Program-made: the position numbers and the translations under genes
Notes under the pieces: generated by a model
Seen by the model: only the letters and a program-made list of their open reading frames with translations
Told to the model about the DNA's origin: nothing
The model's database searches: none
Assembly: GCA_016199405.1 (NCBI GenBank)
Contig: JACQGS010000044.1
Location: 1-9,871 of the forward strand
Direction: 5' to 3'
Length of the DNA stretch: 9,871 nucleotides
Source of the DNA: Chloroflexota bacterium
Lineage (GTDB): Bacteria; Chloroflexota; Anaerolineae; UBA4142
Shown: piece by piece, positions 4,959 through 9,871 of the stretch
How the letters are laid out: each line of letters opens with the position of its first letter
How positions within the stretch are numbered: position 1 is the stretch's first letter

Positions 4959-5927
4959 TTATGCTTCCGGCGCGGACTCGAATTTTATTTGCGGGATTCC
5001 CAAAATGAGCGCGGCGATCAACCCCAACAATACCGCGAACCATAGCGTGCATAATCGGACGATGAAGGTCGCGGCAACCGCGTGTTCGCGCGCCAGCGCG
5101 ACAATTTGCTCCAGCAAAAATGCCATCCCGCCTTCGGTCGCGCCGAGTCCGCCCGGCAACATTGACGCCGCGCCAAACAGTGATGCCGCCGCGTAAATGA
5201 ATGTCACCTGCAGCAATAATTCCGGCGTTGGCGCGCTGCCCAATCCAATGGCGACGATCAACAGCGTCACGCATTCCGCGAACCACGCGATCGTCGAAAG
5301 CGCGATGGCGATCAGCAGCGGCTTGAGTCGCAAGAGCAAAAACGCGCTCTCGTACAAATTTCGGATGAGACCGGCGAAACGCGCAATCACGGGCAGGCGC
5401 GCCGCAAAATCCAAAACGCGCTCGGCAAGCGCACGGCTTTGCGCCACCGCGACGAAAACTACCGCCGCGATCACAACCACCGCTAGCGCGCTCGCTCCGA
5501 GCGGATAAACGGCAAGCCCAATCGCCGCGAGCAGAACCATTCCCAAAACGTCGGTCAAACGTTCCGCCACGACGATTGGCGCGGAATGGCTCACCGGCGT
5601 GCCGTAGCGTCCTTTGAGTAAAAATGATTTCAGGAGTTCGCCTAATTTTCCGGGCGTCATCGTGAGACTAAAGCCGGTCAGAAAAATCAATAACGAGTCG
5701 CGGGCTGGAATGTTTTGAATGCCGATCACGCTCAGATAATAATGCCAGCGCACAAAGCGCAAACAATAATTCACGAGCGTCGCCGCCAGCGCGAGCGCGA
5801 GCCATTGCCATTGAAATGTTGCGATGGCGGCAAATAGACGCGGCGCGTCGGCGTAGAACGTCAGTGCAATAAAAACGGCGAGCGCGAGCAATAACGAAAT
5901 GGAAATCTTGCGGCTGAGGTGTTGCAT
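4959..5927 (-). CDS. Flippase-like integral membrane protein (LPG synthase TM / UPF0104 family)
   Basis: A 322-aa polytopic inner-membrane protein with about 8 hydrophobic segments (roughly 8-25, 40-59, 78-92, 120-142, 145-162, 203-228, 238-257, 285-311). Family motifs are SLTMTPGKLGELLKS (87-101) and LPGGLGATEGG (257-267), with a conserved ERLTD (122-126). This is the membrane domain also found in lysylphosphatidylglycerol synthase (MprF) and in stand-alone homologues, thought to move or handle lipids or lipid-linked sugars. The soluble aminoacyl-transferase domain of MprF is absent, so lipid lysinylation is not expected. It starts 9 bp after the DUF362 stop with no strong Shine-Dalgarno, so it is probably co-transcribed and possibly translationally coupled. 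The substrate is unknown. Confidence 0.88.
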   Translation of the reverse strand: MQHLSRKISISLLLALAVFIALTFYADAPRLFAAIATFQWQWLALALAATLVNYCLRFVRWHYYLSVIGIQNIPARDSLLIFLTGFSLTMTPGKLGELLKSFLLKGRYGTPVSHSAPIVVAERLTDVLGMVLLAAIGLAVYPLGASALAVVVIAAVVFVAVAQSRALAERVLDFAARLPVIARFAGLIRNLYESAFLLLRLKPLLIAIALSTIAWFAECVTLLIVAIGLGSAPTPELLLQVTFIYAAASLFGAASMLPGGLGATEGGMAFLLEQIVALAREHAVAATFIVRLCTLWFAVLLGLIAALILGIPQIKFESAPEA

Positions 5928-5936
5928 GAGGTGCGC

Positions 5937-7175
5937 TTACGCGCCTTTGCGGAGCGCCAGATACGCGCCGATCAGAACCGCCGCGGCGCCGGCAAGCGTG
6001 CCGACTGCCGCCGTCGCGAACGGCGCGCGCGAGCCATAGCCCGGATTGATCGGTCGGTCGGGGCTGTAACGTTTCTGCAAAAACTGTCCCCATTCCGTTT
6101 TCAACGCGGCATCGGCGCGTTTTTTTCCGTGAAATGGAAACCAGTACGAATTGTGATAGATGTTCGAGGCGGCGTACGACCACGGCACCAGCGGCGTGCG
6201 CAAAAGGAAATGCTCGAATGGATGCAAAAAGCCGTGATAGATTTGATATTGTCCCCACGACGCAAAGGTATTTTCGTATGCGCTGAATTTCCAATTCTCA
6301 TTCGACGCGTCCACATCGCCGATGAATTTGATTTCGCGCGGATCGCCGACGCCCAAGCCGCGCTCGTGCGCGGCGCGCACAAATTTTAGACTGAGCGGAT
6401 CGAGTCCCATAATTTTCGCCATCGCTGCATCGAGCGCGACCGGATCCGACGATGCCATGATCACATTCTTGACATGCCAGCGCGTCGCGCGCGGTCCCGG
6501 ACCTTCGCCGGCAAATGTTCCATCCATCACGGCAAACAAACCGGTATGAATGTCCTGCTGAATTTGCAATAGGTCGACGAGCGTTTCGTGAATGACGCTG
6601 TGCGTCCAATGGCGCTTCTGATCGAGCATGCCGCCGAACGCGTTCTTCATCGCGCCGGTGACGTTGGTGAAGACGTGACATTTCATCGTCGGCAAGTGCA
6701 AAACATTTTTGCCGTAGAAAAATTTGGGAATGCGGACGCCGTGCTTAAAGACTTTATCGAGGACGAGAAAGGGCTGTTTCGGTTCATACGTCACCCATTC
6801 CACATCTTTTTGGTACGTCTCGGCGGTGCGCATGCCGTACTGATCTTGCACGAATTTGTGCCGATTGTTGAGTTGCCCTTCTTGCCCGTTGACGACGACG
6901 GTATCGTTATGCGTGGCGATCAGATTCTCGTGCTTGAATCCATCCGCGAGCATTTTCTTGACGACGCCTTCCAATTGCCACGGCGCCGTCGAGCAACTGG
7001 GATACCAGATTTGCCATGAGATATTTATTTTGACGAGCGTCTCTTTGTCCTTGGGCAAATTTTCCGTGTAGCGCGCGAGTTCCAACAAACGCGCGTAATC
7101 CTCTAAAGCGGTTTCGGGTCGCGTGTGCAAGATTGCCACTTGCCCGCGCCCGGGAAATTTTTTTGCATCAATCAC
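5937..7175 (-). CDS. DUF362 domain protein with C-terminal membrane anchor
   Basis: A 412-aa protein whose central part matches the DUF362 family: VKINISW (48-54), MKCHVFTNVTGAMKNAFGG (164-182), DGTFAGEGPGP (218-228) and SSDPVALDAAMAKIMGLDP (242-260). Many DUF362 proteins carry ferredoxin-like 4Fe-4S cysteine clusters; here only Cys61 and Cys166 are present, so no Fe-S cluster is expected. Residues 300-370 are aromatic-rich (WGQYQIYHGFLHPF, NIYHNSYWFPFHG). Residues 386-407 form a single hydrophobic helix ending in RKGA, a likely C-terminal membrane anchor. No signal peptide is seen, so the main domain is probably cytoplasmic. Start: GTG at 7173-7175 with AAGGAG (7184-7189, minus strand). Its activity is unknown. 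The flippase-like gene 9 bp downstream suggests a shared membrane-related task. Confidence 0.88.
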   Translation of the reverse strand: MIDAKKFPGRGQVAILHTRPETALEDYARLLELARYTENLPKDKETLVKINISWQIWYPSCSTAPWQLEGVVKKMLADGFKHENLIATHNDTVVVNGQEGQLNNRHKFVQDQYGMRTAETYQKDVEWVTYEPKQPFLVLDKVFKHGVRIPKFFYGKNVLHLPTMKCHVFTNVTGAMKNAFGGMLDQKRHWTHSVIHETLVDLLQIQQDIHTGLFAVMDGTFAGEGPGPRATRWHVKNVIMASSDPVALDAAMAKIMGLDPLSLKFVRAAHERGLGVGDPREIKFIGDVDASNENWKFSAYENTFASWGQYQIYHGFLHPFEHFLLRTPLVPWSYAASNIYHNSYWFPFHGKKRADAALKTEWGQFLQKRYSPDRPINPGYGSRAPFATAAVGTLAGAAAVLIGAYLALRKGA

Positions 7176-7204
7176 TCAATTCTCTCCTTGATGAACTAGC
7201 CCGC

Positions 7205-7233
7205 AGTATATTCTAGCCGATGGCAGATGGCAA
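7205..7233 (-). promoter_or_regulatory. Probable promoter of the DUF362-flippase operon
   Basis: On the minus strand, TTGCCA (7228-7233; 5 of 6 to the -35 consensus) and TATACT (7205-7210; 5 of 6 to the -10) are separated by exactly 17 bp. Transcription would start near 7198, about 10 nt upstream of the ribosome binding site and 23 nt before the GTG start. An overlapping TAGAAT (7210-7215) lacks a good -35. Confidence 0.65.
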
Positions 7234-7268
7234 ATTGCGCTTTGCGTTTGGCTACCGGCAACAAGTGG

Positions 7269-7375
7269 TGATTGCCCATAAGTTCAAAATCAACCGCAGA
7301 GGCGCAGAGACGCAGAGGCAATACGCGGTTTTCTCTGCTCGCCTTCGGCAGCCTGCGGTGAGATATGGGTAATCA
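7269..7375. repeat. Repeat-rich intergenic element with terminal inverted repeats and CGCAGAG units
   Basis: TGATTGCCCATA (7269-7280) and TATGGGTAATCA (7364-7375) are inverted with one mismatch (a G-T pair in RNA) and bound a ~107-bp segment. Inside are three tandem 8-bp units, CGCAGAGG/CGCAGAGA/CGCAGAGG (7295-7318), an AACCGC/GCGGTT inverted pair (7292-7297/7325-7330), CTCTGC (7333-7338) complementary to the units, and a GCCTTCGGC hairpin (7341-7349). No coding frame is credible. It fills most of the 272-bp divergent gap between the DUF362 and XRE genes and resembles a small non-autonomous palindromic element. Only one copy is in this window, so mobility is inferred. Confidence 0.6.
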
Positions 7376-7390
7376 TCAGCACGAAGCCAT

Positions 7391-7418
7391 TTGCTACTCG
7401 CGCGCTTTGTGATATAAT
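7391..7418 (+). promoter_or_regulatory. Extended -10 promoter of the XRE regulator
   Basis: A perfect -10 TATAAT (7413-7418) is preceded by TGA (7410-7412), giving an extended -10 that can compensate for the weaker -35 TTGCTA (7391-7396; 4 of 6; 16-bp spacer). The start would be near 7425, giving a 23-nt leader that includes the ribosome binding site GGGAGG (7438-7443). Confidence 0.8.
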
Positions 7419-7447
7419 TTTTCGCGTCGAAACAATTGGGAGGCGTC

Positions 7448-8110
7448 GTGGAACCCGAAGCCAAACTGCTCCAGCGCAAAATTATCGGTGTGCTCATCCG
7501 CGCGGCGCGCGAACGCGCGCGTCGGACCATCAAAGAAGCCGCGCTTCGCATGGGCGTGACGCCGGCGCGCGTGCGTCAGTGGGAACGCGGCGCGCGTGAA
7601 GTGACCTTGCCCGACCTCGAAACGCTGGCGCGTTTTTTCCACGCGCCGCCCTCGTTTTTCTTGGAAGGCGATTCGATGGCGCTCGAGGTGATTGCGCCGC
7701 CCCCGACCGAAGCGGAGGTTCACGACCGCCGCGCCGCGATTGGCGCGCGGCTCAAGCAAGCGCGCGTCGCGATGGGCAAGAGCCGTGAAGAATGCGCGAC
7801 GGAAATCGCGCGCAAACCCGGCACGATCAGCCGCTACGAGCGCGGCGCGAGCGATATTCCGCTCGGCGAATTGGACCGCTTGGCGCACTTTTTGAATGTG
7901 AATTTGTATTATTTCATCGAACGCGGCGGAGACGCCCACGATGCCGGTGATTTGATGGATATGGATAAATTTGCCCGCCTGCCTCAAGACGTGCGCGCGT
8001 TCGCGCTCGACCCGGCGAATCTGCCGTTCCTCCGGATGGCGCAGAAATTTGGCGATCTGCCGGTCGAAAAACTCAAGGAGCTGGGCGAAATATTATTGGT
8101 CGTCAAGTAA
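7448..8110 (+). CDS. Double helix-turn-helix XRE-family transcriptional regulator
   Basis: A 220-aa protein with two HTH_3/Cro-C1-type domains in one chain. The first is residues 13-74 (RRTIKEAALRMGVTPARVRQ, then WERG at 45-48). The second is residues 97-158 (KSREECATEIARKPGTISRY, then ERG at 131-133). Each is followed by a similar LETLARFFHAPPSFF or LDRLAHFLNVNLYYF helix. A proline-rich linker (82-90) joins them, and a helical tail (174-218, LPQDVRAFALDP...KLKELGEIL) may dimerise or bind a ligand. Single-HTH XRE proteins dimerise on palindromes; a tandem pair could bind as a monomer or recognise two half-sites. Start: GTG 7448 with GGGAGG 4 nt upstream; a TTG at 7436 lies before this site. 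A terminator follows 5 bp after the stop. Targets are unknown; autoregulation or control of the divergent operon is a guess. Confidence 0.88.
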   Translation: MEPEAKLLQRKIIGVLIRAARERARRTIKEAALRMGVTPARVRQWERGAREVTLPDLETLARFFHAPPSFFLEGDSMALEVIAPPPTEAEVHDRRAAIGARLKQARVAMGKSREECATEIARKPGTISRYERGASDIPLGELDRLAHFLNVNLYYFIERGGDAHDAGDLMDMDKFARLPQDVRAFALDPANLPFLRMAQKFGDLPVEKLKELGEILLVVK

Positions 8111-8115
8111 ACTAG

Positions 8116-8152
8116 ATCCGAAGGGGATTGAAATCCCTTCGGATATTTTTTT
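8116..8152 (+). terminator. Intrinsic terminator between the XRE and TPR genes
   Basis: ATCCGAAGGG (8116-8125) pairs with CCCTTCGGAT (8135-8144) around a short loop, followed by A and seven T residues (8146-8152). The T-tract runs directly into the GAGGA ribosome binding site (8153-8157) of the TPR gene. Any transcript from the XRE promoter must pass this hairpin to reach the TPR gene, so it may act as a partial terminator or attenuator. Confidence 0.9.
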
Positions 8153-8161
8153 GAGGAAGCC

Positions 8162-8683
8162 TTGGATCCGAATCTGTTACGCGAACAGGGTTTGCAACTT
8201 TATGCCGCCGGAAAATTGCGCGAAGCAATCACCGCGTTCGAGCAAGCGCGCGCGGAATTTCAATCGCGCGGGGACGCGGCGAACGCGGTCGCGGTCGCAA
8301 ATGATCTCGGCGTGGCTTATTTTCGCGTCGGACGCGCGAGCGAGGCGCGCGCGATTTTGGAGGAAACGCTGACGCATGCGCATACGCTCGGTGATGGGAT
8401 GACGGAAGCGAAAGCGAGTGGAAATTTGGCGCAGGTGCTCGAGCGAAGCGGAACGCGCGCTGAGGCGGCGACCTATTATCGCCGCGCCGCGGATTTGTTT
8501 CAGCGCGCCGGCGCACGCGATTTTGAAGCGGACACCTTACGCGCGCTAACGCAATTAGAACTCGCGCGCGGGCGATGGATCGACGCGTTGGCGGCGTACG
8601 ATCGTGCGCTCGCGGCGCGGGGCGGATCGAGCATGTTGCGCGCGTTTTTGCAGATACCGCTCAAGTTGTTGGGCGTGCGGTAG
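8162..8683 (+). CDS. Small TPR-repeat protein
   Basis: A 173-aa protein made almost wholly of tetratricopeptide-like helical pairs at about 2-35 (LREQGLQLYAAGKLREAITA), 42-75 (ANDLGVAYFRVGRASEARAI), 82-115 (SGNLAQVLERSGTRAEAATY) and 122-153 (LRALTQLELARGRWIDALAA). A short hydrophobic tail follows (LRAFLQIPLKLLGVR, 159-173) and may seat on the membrane or a partner. TPR proteins are protein-binding scaffolds; no catalytic domain is present. No signal peptide is seen, so it is probably cytoplasmic. Start: TTG 8162 preceded by GAGG (8153-8156), 5 nt away; no other in-frame start fits better. It lies directly behind the XRE terminator and no separate promoter is obvious, so its expression probably depends on read-through. 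Partners are unknown. Confidence 0.85.
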   Translation: MDPNLLREQGLQLYAAGKLREAITAFEQARAEFQSRGDAANAVAVANDLGVAYFRVGRASEARAILEETLTHAHTLGDGMTEAKASGNLAQVLERSGTRAEAATYYRRAADLFQRAGARDFEADTLRALTQLELARGRWIDALAAYDRALAARGGSSMLRAFLQIPLKLLGVR

Positions 8684-8710
8684 GGCGGCGATGCCGGTAG
8701 GCATGAAATT

Positions 8711-8770
8711 GGGGGCGACCCTTCCTGAGCCCTTCCTGCGTCAGGGTAAACTGCGTCGAAGGAGGTCGCC
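8711..8770. repeat. GGCGACC palindromic repeat in the convergent gap
   Basis: GGCGACC (8714-8720) pairs with GGTCGCC (8764-8770), and CTTC (8721-8724) with GAAG (8758-8761). Inside, CCCTTCCTGA is given twice in part, and CCTGA (8724-8728) or CCCTTCCTG pairs with TCAGGG (8741-8746). The left arm shares GGGGCGACCCT with 4263-4273. It lies in the 92-bp gap between the convergent TPR and lipoprotein genes. It has no flanking T-tract on either strand, so it is a repeat first and only possibly a bidirectional terminator. Confidence 0.6.
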
Positions 8771-8775
8771 TCTAC

Positions 8776-9258
8776 TTATTTCACCGAAAAGTTCACGACC
8801 TGATCCAGCACCCCGTTCACTTGAACTTCCACGCGGTATGTCCCCACGGGCCACGTTGATACCGGTTTCAAAAAGAAATCCAAATTGCGCGAACCCTCCG
8901 TCACTAATTCGGATTGGTCGATCAATGTATTCGGCGGCGCGACAGCGCCGACATCCACAACGTACCACGCGGCATTGAACTTGGTATTCGCTTTGGCATT
9001 GCTGATCGTCGCGACGGCGTGAAAAATCGCGGTGGGTTTGAATACGGTGGTCGGATTCACGGGCTCGGCATTATCGCCCTGGGCATCTTCTGCCATCGTC
9101 ACTTTGGTAATAATACCAGAAGACTTTGACGCCGTTGCCGCGGCGGTGGGCGCGACGATCGGTGTTGGCGAAACCGGCGTTGGAGCCGGGGCGGCGCACG
9201 CGGCAAGAATCGAAATAGCAAACGCGAGCAGAATCAATATGCGGGGCAAGCGTGGCAT
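8776..9258 (-). CDS. Putative lipoprotein, paralog A (one cysteine)
   Basis: A 160-aa predicted lipoprotein. A hydrophobic signal (7-18, after MPRLPR) ends in the lipobox LAAC with Cys21 as the probable lipidation site. A low-complexity Ala/Pro/Thr linker (22-48) follows, then a compact ~110-residue domain beginning TKVTMAED (51-58) and ending GTYRVEVQVNGVLDQVVNF (139-157), with a predicted beta-rich, Ig-like look. It is clearly homologous to the next gene upstream on this strand (shared KVTMAE/KVTLAE, GDNAEP/GDTAEP, TKF..AWY, G(T/S)YRVE..VNG). Start: ATG at 9256-9258 with GGGAGGG 4 nt upstream. The 27-bp gap to its paralog implies one transcript. The function is unknown; it would be extracytoplasmic and membrane-tethered, perhaps ligand-binding or structural. 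Confidence 0.85.
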   Translation of the reverse strand: MPRLPRILILLAFAISILAACAAPAPTPVSPTPIVAPTAAATASKSSGIITKVTMAEDAQGDNAEPVNPTTVFKPTAIFHAVATISNAKANTKFNAAWYVVDVGAVAPPNTLIDQSELVTEGSRNLDFFLKPVSTWPVGTYRVEVQVNGVLDQVVNFSVK

Positions 9259-9285
9259 GAAACCCTCCCTTGATTTTTTGTTCGA

Positions 9286-9804
9286 TTAACGCACGACGAA
9301 ATTGACGATGTGACTCAACGCGCCATTCACAAACAATTCGACGCGATAAGAACCGGGCGGCCAGTTGCTATCCGGTTTGGCATTAAACACGATATTGCGC
9401 GTGCCGTCGGCTTCAACTTCGAATTCGCCGATGCGCGTGTTGCAGGGCGCGACGCCTTTGGTATCGGTCGCGTACCACGCGCCTTTGAATTTCGTTTGCG
9501 CCGGCGCATTTTCGACGCCGAGAATTGCAAAAAAAGTTGCGCTCGGCGCAAAAACGCCGGTCGGATTGTTGGGTTCGGCGGTATCGCCCTTGATGCCTTC
9601 AGCGAGCGTCACTTTTTTGACGAGCGGCGACGGCGCGATTCGCTCCGGCGTATTCGCGACGCACCCGCCGCCAGCGGTCTTGCCCAACGTCGGCGTCAAT
9701 TCCGGCATTGGCGCCGGCGTTCCCACCGGTTCAGCATCACACGCGGTGAGGAACAGCGCGACAAGCCCAAGCAGAATGACTGCGCGCGAAATAATTTTTG
9801 CCAT
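9286..9804 (-). CDS. Putative lipoprotein, paralog B (extra cysteine pair)
   Basis: A 172-aa predicted lipoprotein, first gene of a two-gene operon. The signal is MAKIISR plus a hydrophobic run (8-19), with the lipobox LTAC and Cys22 to be lipidated. A Pro/Thr linker runs about 23-47. The conserved domain starts at VKKVTLAEG (62-70) and ends PPGSYRVELFVNGALSHIVN (149-168). Unlike paralog A it has two further cysteines, Cys48 (GGGCVA) and Cys121 (VAPCNT); A has Pro109 at the second position and no cysteine in its linker. They could form a disulfide pinning the linker to the domain. Start: ATG at 9802-9804 with AAGGAGGG at 9810-9817 (minus strand), 5 nt away. Function is unknown beyond a likely surface location. 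Confidence 0.85.
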   Translation of the reverse strand: MAKIISRAVILLGLVALFLTACDAEPVGTPAPMPELTPTLGKTAGGGCVANTPERIAPSPLVKKVTLAEGIKGDTAEPNNPTGVFAPSATFFAILGVENAPAQTKFKGAWYATDTKGVAPCNTRIGEFEVEADGTRNIVFNAKPDSNWPPGSYRVELFVNGALSHIVNFVVR

Positions 9805-9838
9805 TGCAACCCTCCTTGATCAGCGTGTAGACTGACCT

Positions 9839-9868
9839 ATTCTACTCCCATTCATCCGAAAAAATCAA
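9839..9868 (-). promoter_or_regulatory. Probable promoter of the lipoprotein pair
   Basis: On the minus strand, TTGATT (9863-9868, 4 of 6) and TAGAAT (9839-9844, 5 of 6) are 18 bp apart. The start would be near 9832, giving a ~28-nt leader with the strong AAGGAGGG. It lies at the window edge, so upstream elements cannot be judged. Confidence 0.55.
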
Positions 9869-9871
9869 CTC

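Noticed and set aside
6588..7019. 143-aa plus-strand frame inside the DUF362 gene
   Set aside because: Antisense shadow; the DUF362 motifs on the minus strand settle the coding strand.
7295..7318. CGCAGAG tandem units as a possible CRISPR or iteron origin
   Set aside because: The units are 8 bp, only three, and directly adjacent without spacers. There are no cas or replication-initiator genes nearby.
9310..9835. Plus-strand frames opposite paralog B
   Set aside because: The minus-strand frame has a signal peptide, lipobox, strong ribosome binding site and a homologue next door; the plus-strand frames have none.

Overview
The window looks like chromosomal DNA of a Chloroflexota bacterium, most likely of Anaerolineae type. 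This is inferred from the dnaG-rpoD pair, an RpoD with a lineage-typical insertion between regions 3.1 and 3.2, strong GCG/CGC codon use, GTG/TTG starts, no CCA encoded on the tRNA, lipoproteins with TP-rich linkers, and short GC-rich intergenic inverted repeats. I found no phage genes, transposase, CRISPR array or rRNA.

Layout. (1) Positions 1-1779: the 3' end of dnaG (DNA primase), coupled to rpoD (housekeeping sigma factor) by a one-base TGATG overlap, followed by a long hairpin. (2) 1883-2044: a complete single-gene tRNA-Asn(GTT) unit with promoter, gene and terminator. (3) 2106-2494: an isolated YgiT-type zinc-finger gene with its own promoter and terminator and codon use unlike its neighbours. 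(4) 2530-4949: a zinc-type medium-chain dehydrogenase read from a near-consensus promoter that appears to give a leaderless mRNA, then two deoxynucleoside kinases (dGK-like and dCK/dAK-like) in the same direction. (5) 4959-7175, minus strand: a DUF362 protein with a C-terminal membrane anchor, then an LPG-synthase/flippase-like membrane protein 9 bp later. (6) 7176-7447: a divergent intergenic region with promoters for both directions and a ~107-bp repeat-rich element bounded by inverted repeats. (7) 7448-8683: a double-HTH XRE regulator and a small TPR protein, separated by an intrinsic terminator whose T-tract touches the TPR ribosome binding site. (8) 8776-9804, minus strand: two tandem paralogous lipoproteins with one promoter.

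Functionally the left part is information processing (primase, sigma factor, tRNA) and the middle is nucleotide salvage: the two kinases would phosphorylate deoxynucleosides to dNMPs. The right part is envelope-directed (flippase-like protein, membrane-anchored DUF362 protein, lipoproteins) with one regulator. I see no clear novel multi-gene defence or biosynthetic system. The items most worth checking are the two apparently leaderless promoters, the orphan antitoxin-like gene, the paired cysteines in one lipoprotein paralog, the XRE-terminator-TPR junction, the intergenic repeat families, and a C at tRNA position 55.
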